Part shown: piece after piece, positions 33,937 through 46,773 of the stretch
How positions within the stretch are numbered: position 1 is the first letter of the stretch
Layout of the letters: the number at the start of each line of letters is the position of its first letter
The notes under the pieces: generated by a model
The model's database searches: none
Seen by the model: only the letters and a program-made list of their open reading frames with translations
What the model was told of the DNA's origin: nothing
Program-made: the position numbers and the translations under genes
DNA from: Cladosporium sp. IMV 00045
Lineage: Eukaryota > Ascomycota > Dothideomycetes > Cladosporiales > Cladosporiaceae
Direction of reading: 5' to 3'
NCBI GenBank assembly: GCA_001931905.2
Contig: MSJI02000706.1
Span: forward strand, 52,717-116,716
Length of the DNA stretch: 64,000 nt

Positions 33937-34512
33937 ATGTCTGTCCAACAACTCCACCCCACCCTCGACGCCGGCATCAAGCAGCAAACCGACAGCGGCA
34001 GCGGCGGCAAGCTGCGCTGCAAGTGCACCTCTTCGCCCGTCGAAGTGACCCTCGACTCCAACGTCGCCTTCAACCACGCCTGCGGCTGCTCCAAGTGCTG
34101 GAAGCCGAACGGCGCGCTCTTCTCCATCGTCGGCGTCGTTCCCCGCGAGAAGCTGCACGTCACCGCCGGCCAGGACAAGCTGAAGATCGTCGACCCCAGC
34201 GCCGTGATCCAGCGCAACGCGTGCAAGGACTGCGGCGTGCACCTCTTCGGCCGCATCGAGGCCGACCACGCCTTCAAGGGCCTCGACTTCGTGCACACCG
34301 AGCTGGGTGAGAAGCAGGACTGGCAAAAGCCGCAGTTCGCCGCGTTCGTCAGCAGCATCATCGAGCAGGGCTTCGACCCGGCCAAGATGGGCGGCGTCAG
34401 GTCGCGCTTCGGCGAGCTGGGCCTGCAGAGCTACGACTGCCTCAGCCCGGATCTCATGGACCTGATTGCCGCACACACCGCCAAGAAGCAGGGCGTGGTG
34501 CAGAGCAAGTGA
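33937..34512 (+). CDS. GFA/CENP-V family enzyme, S-(hydroxymethyl)glutathione synthase-like
   Basis: Single exon, 191 aa. The GFA zinc fold is clear: [27 protein letters not shown] and [13 protein letters not shown] supply the Cys-x-Cys, Cys-Gly-Cys-x2-Cys and Cys-x2-Cys ligands. The full length and the middle ([35 protein letters not shown]) match the Gfa subgroup that promotes condensation of formaldehyde with glutathione, more than the short CENP-V-like proteins. The product is the substrate of the divergent neighbour SFA1. Codons are strongly G/C-ending, suggesting high expression. No counterpart exists after copy 1. Confidence 0.88.
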   Translation: MSVQQLHPTLDAGIKQQTDSGSGGKLRCKCTSSPVEVTLDSNVAFNHACGCSKCWKPNGALFSIVGVVPREKLHVTAGQDKLKIVDPSAVIQRNACKDCGVHLFGRIEADHAFKGLDFVHTELGEKQDWQKPQFAAFVSSIIEQGFDPAKMGGVRSRFGELGLQSYDCLSPDLMDLIAAHTAKKQGVVQSK

Positions 34513-34873
34513 GTCTTGCCTTTGTTCCTGGAATTGTTTGGGGAATGTTTCGAGTTGGGGGAGGGGAGAGCTTGGGAATGAATTATGAGGGATGTCGAAA
34601 GCTAATTATATGTAGGCTCTGAAGGGACCATCAAGGTGGTTCTTACAGTTCAAAAAGTACCTTGATGATGCTTGCCGCATCGATGATGAGATAGACACTC
34701 TCTCTCGTTCTGTTTTGACGACAAAACGCCTCTTATGTATTCACGCATTTTGCATATCCGATTCGACTAGCCGAAAACATTCTTCCAGCCAATCAGTCTA
34801 TTCTTGTATACTGTATGTATCACGTTTGTTTTCCGTATTTGTACTGTGACCCCAAAACGCCTTATCGATCTCT
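34513..34873. other. Convergent 3' region, GFA / GH47
   Basis: AT-rich, no coding frame. An imperfect inverted pair, ACCATCAAGGT (34628-34638) and ACCTTGATG (34660-34668), could form a hairpin between the two convergent 3' ends. Confidence 0.4.
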
Positions 34874-36714
34874 TCAAACAGCCGTGTTCTTCGGCCTCAG
34901 CAAAGGATGTGCCTCCGTGTTCCTGCGAACCAGTCAGTCAACTAAACCCTTCCACCCAAGACTCACGAGCAACTCACAAAACATAGTCATCAAGACTAAC
35001 AACATCCGGCTCCTCGAAAATCAAATAAAAATACTTCAACGTCTCCGCGGTCCAAAAGCTCTCCATGCTATCGATCAGCTCCGGCCGCGCCAGCGTGACG
35101 TCTTTAAGACTCGCAAATGCAATATTCGTCTTCGCCGCGGCGAGGATCGAAGTAAACATCTTCCACGCGCGATCTTGCAGCGTCTTGTCGCCCGTAATGC
35201 GGTACAAGACAAAGACGGACTCGATAGCTTCCGGACGCAGCAAATAGCGCGGATCATCGACAGCTGTGAACCCAGGCGGGAGCCCCTTGGCTTTGATGAC
35301 GGTTTGCGCGCGCTCGGCGAGGTTTTCAACATCGCCGTCCGAGTTGCCGTGAGAGAGCACGGCTTTGTGCCACCTCTCCTCGCTCCACAGACAGTCGTCG
35401 TCGGGGAGGCAGATCGCAGGACGGAAAATCTCAGGTCCAATACCGGAGGGCATGCTTTCGTAGGACCACAGGCAGCCTTCGACGAGCTGGCGCGCCGTGT
35501 CGAGCTCTTCCTGGCTGGGAGAAGATGCGAGATCCCAGCGCGACCATGCCGCCGGCGAAACAGGTGAGGTGTTGACCGGAGGCTATGCGTTCGCGCTTTG
35601 CGGCGTGGCGGCCGCGAACGGTGCCGGGGACTAGGATTGTTTTGTCCTCGGGGTTGAGCGCGCGGAAGAAGAGGTGCTCCTTTGCGGTTGCTAGGGCGAA
35701 GTTGTACATGTTCTTGTATTGATCGTTCTGTCCGCCCAGCATGAGGTGCTGTTTTGGGAGGTATTCGTAGACTGAATCGGCCATTCCGCCCAGGGTGAAG
35801 GTGGTATCGAATTCGAAGTCGTTGTTGACAGCGTCGACGAAAATCGGCCAGAGTCCAGGGAGTCTCGTCTTGTTCTGTCCCTCTTCAAGGACATCAGTCA
35901 CACGTGCGATGGCATCGTACCATTTCGGGTTACCAGTGAGCTGCGTTAGGCGAGTAAATTCCATACTCAGGGATCCCAGCTCCGCTAGCAAGGTGTGCTT
36001 GTCCGGCAGCTGGCTGTCACCAAGCGCACCCTTCTGCCAATTCCAGTGTGTGACGGGCATCCTATTCGGCGTGTCGAAAGTCGCATACAGCATATCACCC
36101 AGCTCGATAGCTTTGTCCAGCAAAACACCATACTGATGACCGCTCAAATCGTACGCGCTCAGCAAACCGCCCAGATAGCGGATCGTTGTTTCGAAGACAT
36201 TGATCTTGACCAGCGAAGTCGTGGTGAAACGCACATGCGCCACCTCCCTCACCGCAAGCTCGAACTCTTTCTTCAAACCCATGATCCAAAGAGTGTCCAG
36301 CGAATCCACCAAAGTCGCTCCCCACCCTCCGAATGTGCTTTTGGGCACGCCCGATATGGGCGCGATCTCGTCTTGCATCCATGCACCTTGCTTGTAGCCC
36401 TCCCATGAGTGTAAGAACGCCTCCTTCACTGCGGCCAGCCGCAATTGCCTATCGGCCTTCTCGTCGTCCGACTCTTGCTCGAACGTATGTTGAACCCTTG
36501 GGATGTCGACGTTTGGTCCAGTGGGTAATGGTGTGAAGTTAGGGACGGGATTTCGGATTGGCACATCCCTCCATCTGAAGGTTGGTCTGAAGAAGTGTGG
36601 TTTCGTCAAGCGGTCGATGTCCGATTCGCCTTGGATTTGGAATCTGATGTATAGTGAGAGACAAACGAAGAAGGAAACGCAGAAAAAGACCCAACGACGA
36701 ATGAATGGGGACAT
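34874..36714 (-). CDS. GH47 class I alpha-1,2-mannosidase, with a one-base frameshift
   Basis: Start MSPFIRRWVFF at 36714; the frame is open to 36804. A type II anchor (about residues 6-22) precedes the GH47 domain, recognised by SWEGYKQGAWMQDEIAPISG, FGGWGATLVDSLDTLWIMG, RYLGGLLSAYDLSG and HLTCFAGGMVALGSR. The last exon (34874-34922, after a 55-bp intron) gives DDYVLNTEAHPLLRP, whose Thr coordinates the calcium ion. Near 35510 one extra base shifts the frame: after FSQP the reading moves from the first frame to the one giving EELDTARQLVEGCLWSYES. Upstream and downstream parts are otherwise intact, so a sequencing error or a recent mutation is likely. The enzyme trims Man9 N-glycans in the ER or Golgi. 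Confidence 0.85.
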
Positions 36715-37420
36715 GATGATGATGTGGAGATAGAAGGATAGAGATACTAGGAAAGAACGGAAAGGAGCATTGCTTGTACTGGACAATGATATGTCTTTGG
36801 CCAATGCGAAAAAGAAAGAGAGAAAGAAGGGACCAACCTAGACTCCCCTAGCAGCATCGAAGGGAGTATTATTGTTAGGCATGTGTAGAAATGCCATCAT
36901 GTTTCGCACAGACTGTAACAGCGATGGTCTAGCGTGACCCATAATAGTGTTGCTGGAATACGCCCGAGAAAGGGGAGGCCTTACGCGTACGGGGATTGGA
37001 GAGGCAGATCTTCAGTGAATTGGGTGATCCTATGATCCTGTCATTGTTACATACAAAAGGGAGCGGATACGCAGTAGTAGATCCTTTGGACGTAGGCCGA
37101 TGAGCATTTGTGAAAAGAAGGGACTACATGGACTCTTGGACTCTTCGCCTCGAGCGTGGGTCAAAACTGGTGTCGCATGTTTAAAACTTCCCTGGAGGGC
37201 TGTCAGATCTAGCGCTACGCGACTTCTCGGCTCCATCGTCCCCAGACTCTCTTTCCACCCTGCGCCAGACGGCTATGCCCGGTATACCAAAAACGGAACT
37301 ACCGTGTAACACGAAATCACGGGGACACGTATTGACGACACTTTCACTGACCCTGCCATTTCGGAGGCGTGATTGGATAAAACCCACTGCTGAGTTCTAG
37401 GATACAAATGCGATGATACA
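36715..37420. promoter_or_regulatory. Divergent promoter, GH47 / ALG8
   Basis: 706 bp between the two start codons; small frames only and none with a recognisable motif. Shared upstream region of two N-glycan pathway genes. Confidence 0.45.
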
Positions 37421-39294
37421 ATGGCCGACCAATATCCCACAATCTCACAGTGCGCTGCCGTAGCCACTGCGCTGAAGGTGTTGCTTTGGCCTTCATAGTA
37501 AGTCGATTCCCTTTCCTGCTGTCGGGTCGTTTATATCACTGACTGGCTCATAGCAAATCGACCGACTTCGAAGTTCACAGGAACTGGCTTGCGATCACAG
37601 ATTCGTTGCCGCTAAAGGAGTGGTATTACGAGGTAACTGAGGATTGAAGAATCACCAAACGAAACATTTGCTCATTGTTTCTTAGAAAACCTCAGAATGG
37701 ACGCTTGACTATCCTCCATTCTTTGCCTACTTCGAATGGCTTCTGTCACAAGGTGCTCGTTATGCAGATTCTGCTATGCTGCAGGTCAAGAACCTGAACT
37801 ATGACAGCTGGCAGACAATCCACTATCAACGTGCGACAGTTATCCTCGCCGAGCTGGTACTGGCCTATGCTCTCCATTTGTACAACCAACTCCAGCCATC
37901 TTCCTCTCTCGAGCCCAAAACTGACTAGCAATAGATATGTCAAGTCGACACCGATCGGCATGAAGAAGCAATCCCATGCCGCAGCGATCTCCGTCTTGCT
38001 GTCTCCTGGCCTCCTTATCATCGACCACATCCACTTCCAGTACAACGGTTTTCTATACGGAATCCTGATTCTCTCTCTCGTCCTCGCAAGACAGAAGTCT
38101 GGCCTCCTCGCCAGTGGAACCGTATTCGCCGCCTTGCTGTGCTTCAAACACATCTACCTCTACCTGGCTCCGGCATACTTCGTTTACCTGCTCCGCGTCT
38201 ACTGCCTCGGGCCTCGATCCATTTTCCATATCCAGTTCTTCAACTGCATCAAGCTCGGATTGAGCATCGCGATCGTGGCAGGTCTGGCTTTCGGTCCATT
38301 TGTGTACTACGAGCAGATTCCACAGGTGCTCGAGAGGCTTTTCCCGTTCTCCAGAGGCCTCTGCCATGCTTACTGGGCTCCGAATGTTTGGGCCATGTAT
38401 TCATTCACGGACCGCGTGCTAATCTATGGTAAGCTAAGCGATATCGTCTTACGGAAATCAACCTAATCACCACTTCCAGTTGCCCCATACCTGAAGCTAC
38501 CCGTCGACACATCCGCCGTCCAAAGCGTGACCCGCGGTCTGGTCGGCGACACCTCCTTCGCGGTACTCCCCAACATCACGCCTCGCACAACATTCATTCT
38601 CACCCTCGCCGCTCAAATCGTACGTCCTCTCCCCTCCCCACCCAATCCCTCCTCTGACTAACCACCCATCCCAGCCCGCGCTCATCAAACTCTTCCTCCG
38701 CCCGACCTGGACAAATTTCGTCGCAACCACCACCCTCTGCGCCTACGCCTCCTTCCTCTTCGGCTGGCACGTGCACGAGAAAGCCATCTTACTCGTCATC
38801 ATCCCCTTCAGCCTGATCGCGCTGAAAGACAGACGACACCTGGGAGCGTTCCGCCCGCTCGCCGTCGCCGGGCACGTCAGCTTGTTCCCCTTGCTCTTCA
38901 CGGTCTCCGAGTTCCCCGTCAAAGTCGCCTACACCATCTTCTGGCTCGTGGCGTTCTTGCTCGCTTTCGACCGTCTCGCGCCTGCGTAAGTCTTCCCACT
39001 TTTAGCTCAAGAACCCCTCAAGCCAAGTCAAATCAGCGGGAGCGAAAGAAAACTAACATTCATACCAGCTCCCCCAACCCGCGCTACTTCCTCTTCGACC
39101 GCTTCTCTCTGCTCTACATCGCCATCGCCATCCCGCTGATCGCCTACTGCTCTCTGGGCCACTCGCTGCTTTTCGGCGCGCGCTACGAGTTCCTGCCCCT
39201 CATGTTCATCAGCTCCTACTCGGCCGTCGGCGTCGTGGCGAGCTGGGTCGGGTTTATGGTCGTTTTCTTCTCGAGGGAGAAGGGGGGCGCTTAG
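37421..39294 (+). CDS. alg8: ALG8 dolichyl-P-Glc:Glc1Man9GlcNAc2-PP-dolichol glucosyltransferase
   Basis: join(37421..37497, 37554..37632, 37686..37879, 37935..38428, 38480..38619, 38675..38985, 39069..39294), 506 aa. All six introns are 51-83 bp with GT-AG ends, and every junction keeps frame. The N-terminal luminal loop has [23 protein letters not shown] and [16 protein letters not shown], with the acidic residues typical of ALG6/ALG8 glucosyltransferases. [20 protein letters not shown] is the ALG8-type second motif. Many hydrophobic helices follow, and the C-terminus has [18 protein letters not shown]. It adds the second glucose to the lipid-linked oligosaccharide in the ER. ALG6 is less likely because of NLNYDS and the short length. 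Confidence 0.92.
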
Positions 39295-39997
39295 CATTTT
39301 GAGTCTGTCGGTGTTCTTTTTCCTTTGGGGTTATTTTCTTCTGTAGCCGCTCAACGGAGCGAGAGAGTGGTGGAGAAAGCATGAGTGGAATAAAGAAAGT
39401 GAAAGTTCATCAGAAATATTTCGTTCCATCGACCCAGCGCTTTACATATGCCTGCCGAAGGGGATCTTCCGGAGTTGTGTTTTACACCCATACCATCATT
39501 ACATTGAGCATACGACGCCGGACGATAAAACGCGAAAACAGACAGAACGCAAATCGAAAAGAGAAATGTCCCCTTAATATCTCTACACAGAATAACCACA
39601 TTTGAAAGAAATGCGCCACCTTCCAGTCCTGACAATATGAGACGAAAAAAAAAGAAAAAAAAAGCAAAACCCCCAAACGCCAAACAAAACGCCGGCGCTG
39701 GCCACGCATAGAGTCCCACTCGATATTGTGTTTGTACATCACTGCTCCCAACAATTCTCTGTCTTCCACCTTCTCCGCCAACAATCTCCGTCCCTCGCTT
39801 GCTCGCTCTCGATACTATTACTTGTTTAGATTACACCATCCGTCTGTACTACAGCAGCTTACACGACAAGCTTAAGCCACGACATGCGCGGTGGTCTTGC
39901 GGGTCTCACAAGGCCTTTTTGAATCGGGAAAAGCAATAGTCCCCTGCCTCTGATCTTTGCGACAAAAAGAAGATAGCGGAAAGACTGGGTTTCAAGT
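39295..39997. other. Convergent 3' region, ALG8 / RMD8
   Basis: Contains A-rich runs (39643-39662) and no recognisable gene; open frames on the minus strand are low-complexity Phe-rich translations of the A tracts. Confidence 0.5.
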
Positions 39998-41729
39998 TTA
40001 GTCCACGCCAGCGTAAAGGTCAACGAGGATGTTGATGGCTGCGACGACGATTTCGGCGGCGATGAGCACGATGACGATCCATTCGAGGTATTCGCCTGGG
40101 AGACACAAAAAGAAAGGCCTTTAGCAACAAGAAAATCGCCTCGAGAGTCAAGAAGCCATCACCCCAAGAGAAAAGGAGAAAACGTACCATGCGTATGCGT
40201 CAACTGATCCTTCAGCACCTGCAACAAATCCGCAATGACATCCAGTCTCTCCGTGAGCAAGCCCACGCGCTGGTCCATTTCCAGATAGCTGCGCACGGCC
40301 TGATAGACGGGCTCGAGCTGGGGTTCGGCCCACATGAGCTCCGGGGCGTCGAGGACGGAGCCCTGCAAGTGGATGTTGATGCGCAGGATGAAGAGTTCGC
40401 CGATCTGCATGTTGATCTCGCGGCGCGTCAGGTTGATGCGGCCGGTGCGCGCGATGGTCGAGGGGATGGATTGCGTAGTTGTGATGGTTGCGTCGACGAG
40501 GTCTTCGTAGAGGGATGTCTGCGTGGTGGGGATTGTTGTAATGCTGGCTCTAAGTTTTCGTTCTTTTCAATGTCATGTTAGGAGCATACCTTTGTACTCT
40601 GCGCCAATGCGTGGCTGATGGCCAGCTTGGTCATGTAGTTTCTCTTCTCGCGCAGCGAGATGAAGTCGTTGTAAATGCGAGCCTGATACTCGCGTGTGTA
40701 GTAGAAATTGAACTCTTCCGTCTGGACGTCGTCTTTGCTCAGCTTCTCCTGCTCAAACTTGGCGATTTCCTTGAGGAACCTTTGTTCCTCTTTCACCGTC
40801 ATGCCCCAGATGACGACGACACCGTACTCGTAAAGGAAGACTTCGGGAATGTGCACGGTAGTGTCGAAGTCTGCAGTCATTGGCCGCTCCAGCAGCTCTG
40901 GCGCTTCTTCCACTGCGTGGCCCTCTTGTGCTTCGCCCGCCACTACAAGTCCTCCCGCTTCGGCTTCGGATTGCAAGTCAATCAGATCTTCCCGTCTCCG
41001 CTCGGCGTTCTCTTCCACTTCAATGGCACTGTCAGAAAATCGTCGTTGAGGCTGCGAGCGCACTTCCGCTTGTTCCGCTGCGCTGCCTCTCCTACGATTG
41101 CTGCCTTCGCCGTCTTTCCGGTATTGATAGGGCGAGTAAATGCATTCGTCAAACAACTTAGGATGTGCGCTCTTGGTCTTTGATCGACCCTTGAGGAAGC
41201 GCATCAGGTCGTCCAGCCTGTAACTGCTAGCGGTGCAATACGCCGTCACACGCGGGAGCTTGTCTCTGTCGTCTTTGCCCAGCCTTGCGGCGTCGCGTCT
41301 GGCGGTCGGGTCTTTGATTCGCGTAAATTGACTGTACACATCCTTCCCACTCTCCTCGTCCGCTCCTTCCTCGTCGAGCTCTGGGTTGGGCAGGAGCTTC
41401 AACTTCTGGGTCCGTACAGAAGTTCTTTGTGGGCCGATCTTCGCGCCGGCGTGTGCTGCGGGCAATTGCAGGGGCGCTCCCGAGCTGTTTCTCCTCCGAA
41501 GCTTGCTGTTGAGCGCTGACAGCATGGGCTGGGATCCATCTCGGAGCTGCGCGTTTTGTGGTATGCTGCCGGTGGAGGTAGATGCTGACGAGGGAAAGCC
41601 TGGGCGATTTCTGCTGGGTGGACTGGCGGTCGAGACCTGAGGGTTGAAGGTCACGCTTCGGGTGGCTTTGGGTGTGGGACGAGCGCTGGCCTCGGGAGAG
41701 CGCGAGAGTAAAGGTGATGTTTCCGACAT
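39998..41729 (-). CDS. RMD1/RMD8-family DUF155 membrane protein
   Basis: complement(join(39998..40095, 40188..40518, 40590..41729)), 522 aa. Introns are 71 and 92 bp with donors GTATGC and GTACGT, and both joins are in frame (AQSTK-TSLYEDL and THTHG-EYLEWI). The N-terminal 130 residues are Ser/Pro/Arg-rich and disordered. The DUF155 domain shows RVTAYCTASSYRLDDLMRFL, EVFLYEYGVVVIWGMT, EEFNFYYTREYQARIYND, KLAISHALAQSTK and INLTRREINMQIGELFILR. A C-terminal hydrophobic helix (LEWIVIVLIAAEIVVAAINI) anchors it. Yeast Rmd1 and Rmd8 are needed for meiotic nuclear division and sporulation; the mitochondrial relative RMND1 has a different targeting. Confidence 0.88.
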
Positions 41730-42574
41730 GGCGGCAGGTGTTGCGTTGGTGCCAGAAGAGGCGTCTATGTGATGTTGGTTGGGAGAAAGCAGGATTGGCT
41801 AGGCGATGAGGAAGATGGCGGGTGCGATCAATTTCTGGCCATGTCCTGGAATTATATGGTGTATGTCGAAGGCAATGCGAAGAGAGGCACAACAGGGCAA
41901 GCTGCTGTTATCACTTGGCGATTTGGTTGTTGGCCTTGGATGTGGTGATAGACTTGACGGGACCTTCAAAGATGGAGGAAGATTGGAGCTTGCCCCGGAC
42001 GGTTGCGCTGCATCATGACGACACGTGCCTGCGCCAAAGACTCTCACCCAGCGCTGCAAGACATTGATGAATTGAACATCGTCAATTAGATATGACGGAT
42101 TTTAATCTTTCTTAGTGAGTCCGTGTACATACGAACTCACATTTATGATAGCTCGCAATCCGAAAAATTATCTGAGAGTATTTGAGAGAAAATTGCACCA
42201 GAGCCGTGTGTCTGCTTGATCTCAACAAGATCAAAAATATACATTCTAAGGTACCTTAATATACAAGTATCAGAAGAGGAGACGTTTCTACATAAACAAT
42301 CCCCTTCGCGCTCTCAAGCAATCCTCAAAATAAAAATTGTTTTTACAGATTCCATCAGGAGATCGTGGCACCCAGCCCTCCAGCTTTGTCCACGCCGCCG
42401 TCTCATTCTGATCCGGTTCAAGCGACTTTCATGCTCTTCCACAAATCCATACCGCGTATCCCTCTAAATCGCAGCGGTCGTTTCGTCGGTATCAATACAA
42501 ACACATGCAAAGCCTCCTCTCGGTTCACAAGCCGCGCATAACTCATCCTTCCATCATCCAACATGCTGATCCCT
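41730..42574. other. RMD8 promoter and BolA 3' region
   Basis: 845 bp. The left part is the RMD8 promoter, with an antisense frame of moderate length that has no motif. The right part is AT-rich with GAAAATTG/AAAATTGT-like segments. No gene recognised. Confidence 0.45.
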
Positions 42575-43092
42575 TCAAGGGGCCTTGGTCTTCATCTGCA
42601 CGCCATGCCACTTCTTAATTTCCTCTCCCAACACGCTGTTCACCAAGCGATGTTGCTTGACGATCGGAAGGCCCTTAAACTGCTCTGATACGATGTCCAA
42701 AGCATACATTGAGCCGCAACCGCCGCTGACATCTTGCACCTGTGCATCCAAACTGTTAGCCGGATTCCTTACTCAAGATATCCACAGATAGCCCTTCATC
42801 TCTTTTCCTCGTGTCTTACCTCCAATCGCACGGGGTTCAAGCCTTCCTTGAGCATGTTGAACACCAAGAGTTCGCCCTTGTCGAGATAGTCGGGCGGCTC
42901 GACGGCGCTTGAGGGCTCTTCCGAGCGGAGGAATCTGCTTGTTGAGAAAAGAGCTGGCTTCGCGGCGGTGATCTTAAAGGATGCTTTGCAGGGCGCAAAA
43001 GCGGCGTGTCTAGGTGTGGAAGACAGTGCTTTGCTTGATCCGAAAGCGAATGCGCGCGATGAGCGCATCAGGATGTTGCGCGGCATGGCCAT
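42575..43092 (-). CDS. Mitochondrial BolA-like protein (BOL3-type)
   Basis: complement(join(42575..42739, 42820..43092)), 145 aa, one 80-bp intron (GTAAGA...GCACAG). The first about 55 residues are Arg/Ser/Ala-rich without acidic residues, a typical mitochondrial presequence (RNILMRSSRAFAFGSS, FSTSRF). The BolA domain follows: LEV-QDVSGGCGSMYALDIVSE, FKGLPIVKQHRLVNSVLGEE and IKKWHGVQMKTKAP, with the invariant His in KQHRLV and the HGV segment. Human BOLA3 and yeast Bol3 help transfer [4Fe-4S] clusters to lipoate synthase and complex II. The start may be the second Met two codons in. Confidence 0.9.
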
Positions 43093-43570
43093 TGTGTGTG
43101 GAGAGGGGTTGTTCTGTGTAGCTCTCGTGGGATTATCGTCGAGGAAAATGAATGTTAGGTGAACGATTTGATGATTCAGCAGGGATGGAATTCAGCATTC
43201 AAACCCCGAATGTTCCAAACGCAGCCTTAACCGCGGTCTTGATTTCCCTGACATCAGTCGACTTCACTCTCCATCTCAGCGCCTTGCACCAATCGCGTTA
43301 GTTCCCTTGGTCACTACCCGCAGAGCCTCACACGTAGCACGTGACCTTCTCCGACAGCTCTCCAGAGCAACGGCTATAAGTTCGACGTCTCATCATACAT
43401 GATACATCCGAATATACTGCAAGCATGAAGCTCTCTCAATCTCCCTATGCTACAAGCTGACACCACCGCCAGAAAGCCCTTGCCCTGGTCTTCTCATTCA
43501 CCAACATACAAACACGAGGCACCGAGGGCTGAGGCCTCGACCCTGTTGATGATGATACACGATTTGATGG

Positions 43571-43592
43571 CAGCAGCAGCAGCAGCAGCAGC
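43571..43592. repeat. CAG microsatellite
   Basis: Seven CAG/AGC units in a row; in the plus frame it would encode poly-Ala within an unsupported open frame. Confidence 0.95.
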
Positions 43593-46500
43593 GTATATGT
43601 GCATGGACGCACATGCATCATGCAGGCAAACAGGCAGGCAAGCAAGCATGCATGCAGCTATCCCAGTCTTACTACACCTCGCAGCTTACCGCGCGCACGC
43701 TCGCACGCACGCTGAAGAAACGAAAGCACACACGCAGTCAAGTCGGCGTTTGATTGCTGCCGCTGCTCGAAACGAACCCATCTCACATACACGACAGAGC
43801 ATGCAGGTTGCAAGCAAAGCACAAGCGCGGCTGTCTGCACTGCAGAGAGGGCATTACTGTCAGATTCTCGATATATCGTGCGCCCTTTTGCGAGTCCGCT
43901 CGGAGCAACGTTACTCCTGCGGTTGCTGGATATGGCATGCGGCGTTGGGAGTGCAGTTCTGGTCGTCTTCTCTCTCCCTTCATCCCCTCATCCGAGGATG
44001 CGAGGCTGCAGTGCCGTAACGAGCGGCACGAGAGAGCAGAACGCCAACGCCTCCGTCCAGAACTGTCTCTCCTCACTCCCATTCGCCCTCCCATCCCCCT
44101 CGTCTGTGCAAGTCCGCCCAGCGGTTCCCTGCATTCGCCGACACCGCATATATCGCACGGCCTCGGGCAAGGTAAGGTCCAAGTGGTGGCAAAGAAGTGA
44201 GAGCGATGAAGGTAGGTGAATCCAACACGCAACGCCTGCAGAAGCCAGAACCTCTCGAGCGCCCGTGCGGCTGACGAGGGTTTTTCGAGGCTTCAAAGGC
44301 GACGTGCGAAGGGAAGGCTTAGATGACAGTATTGTACATCCTGTATGAGACGCGACAGACCCTGATCGACGTGCAGACCAAGGATCATGGCCATGGCCGC
44401 GAGCGCGTAGGAGAAAATTGATCCAAGTGTCATTTTTGGACCTACCAGACATGGAACGACAGATTTGAAATACTCGTGTGCTTCTTGCAGAGCGGTGGGG
44501 TTGTTTCACACGCGCGTAGCTTGAAGTAGACCTACATTGAAGCAAGCAGCAGTGAGAGTGAAACGATGATGATAGCTTCCGGGCAGGCAAATGTCACACA
44601 TACCGTTCTCTCTGCCCGACCAGTCGCCCCAAGCACAGGCAGCGCCGTACGTAGACACCTTCTCGCACTGAACATACAGTAGTACAGAGCTCTCACGCCC
44701 GAGCACGCCGTTCACGGAGGAAGGGCGTCTTTCCTTGGCTCGGGTTGACAGACGCCTTGAGGAAGAGGAGGCGGCGGAGATCTGCAGACGCCACAACGGG
44801 CCGTAGCTGCGCGACATGGCGTTATAGCTGCATGATAAGTCCGAGACGATATAGCTTAAGGAGGGAGGGGGTGGGGAGGGAACGACGCCTTCATGCAAGC
44901 ATTGACATTCCCAATTGAACAATAATCGTGAGAACCAAAACGCCTCCGATTCCAGACTGCTCCGAGGACATGGCAGAAAGCGTCTGGACAGTGCGGAGGA
45001 ACGAGCGGCATGAACGGGTGGACTCGAGCCATGTTGGTTTCGCGCGGTTCGCGTTGAGCGTTGATGATACCTATGAATCCTTCTGGCCTTCGGGCGCCCG
45101 CTAAAGCACTGTTCATCAATTGCGCAAGAAGGGAGTCCAGCCCACTTCTTTCCCCAACGCTGATCTAGCAGATACTGCAGGACCAAAAGAATCCCCACAA
45201 GCAGACGCGACCAAGAAATATCCCCATGGGACACTCCACCCTGTGCGGTTTGAGAAGTAGATCCGTTCAGAAGACCCGCTATTGATCAACGAAAAGTGAT
45301 ACCGCCGAGATGGCAAGAAATGAGGTCGGAGGGACCACGAGACGAGCCACGACTTCATGTGATTCTGCTCATGATCGTTGTCGTCTCGTCGTCGAAAGTC
45401 TATCGTATATTCAACCTTCACAAGCAGAGACCCTGTTCCCTTGGCTTCGAAACCGGACCCTGTCTATCATTTCTGAGCCTTCAAGTACGCAGTTGAAGTC
45501 AAACCAATAGCCAAAAAGAAAAGACCCTTTCCTCACTCACGAACCACAGACGAAGACAAAAAAGCTCCGTAGCCTTCCCGCCGAGACCGCACTTCCCTCC
45601 ATCTCACATCCTCGTCTTCTTCACCGTGCCAGTATTCGCGAACAATTTTTCCCATCACCTCATCAGCCCAAGGTAATCGGTGGTTTGCCGCAATCTATGC
45701 CATGGCCTGGGGCACCATTTCTCCAAGTGGCTGCTAACTAAAAAAACGCCACCCCACCCCATGCATATATGCAAGTGCGAATGTAATGCGATGCGCGCAA
45801 CGGTCTCTCTCAACGCAAACGCCACCTCCGGAGTTTGTGGAGTGGGCCACCCCTGCGGTTCGTAGTTTCCCCATGGCGTCTGTGGTTCTTGTCTGCGCGG
45901 ATCTCTCACGCGGTACGTGCGAGGCGCTGGGGGTGGAGGGTGTGAGTTACATATTATTGTATGAGGAGGTATTATTTCAAGGGTGGTTGTTGTGGAGAAC
46001 GGGTATTTGTGGAGACTCTGGTTTGGTTTTGCGCGTCTGTCTGTCTGGGGAGATGGCCTTTTTTGACATGTGATTGAGGGTTTGCTGGCTTGCTGGCCTG
46101 GGGTTGTGATGAGTGGCGGCGTTGTGGAGGTGGAGGATTGGGATCATGTCTAGCAGCACATTGCGATTGTTGGATTTTACTAGCTCTGTTGTTGTATTGC
46201 GTCGTCGTTATTGCAGTGGATTCTTTCTTTGATTGATGCTCGGTCAGTAATGTGGTACATGAAGGTACACTTCATGCACACTTGGATTGATAGGTGAATG
46301 CTCTTGGAGATGAACGGAGTAGAGGAATGGTACGATGATACCAGCGTCTCGTCGCGTATCTGATTGACACTGCTGCTGCTTGCACAGGAATACGAGGGAC
46401 AAATTGATTAAGTATTGATTAACATGCGTGAGGCTTTTCGCAGCGTACGCGAGAATGATCAGCTGCAGACGCAAGCAGGTGTAATCGTCTTAACGCGGCA

Positions 46501-46746
46501 AACGCACTTCGGAGAGCGGCGCATTCCGACGACAACGATCCCATCAACGATGAAGGATATGATGAAAAGAATGAAAAGATTGAGATCACCAATCATTCAA
46601 GGTCCATAACAAGCCCTCTCCCTCGTCAAGCAACCGACGAACCAACAAACGAACCAGCAATCCAATCAACAACAGAACGGGTCTTTTGCCCGCAATCGAT
46701 AGCTTCACGAAAACCCGAACGCACGTCAGACCAACAGGGTACAAGG

Positions 46747-46773
46747 CAGGCAGGCAGACAGGCAGACAGGGAG
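46747..46773. repeat. GGCA/GACA tetranucleotide repeat
   Basis: Tandem GGCA and GACA units, related to a similar GGCA/AGCA tract at 43620-43655. Confidence 0.85.

Noticed and set aside
44506..45234. Possible CFEM-like cysteine protein on the minus strand (LPSCAIDEQC)
   Set aside because: Only one suggestive segment; cysteine number and spacing of CFEM are not met and no signal peptide fits the frame.
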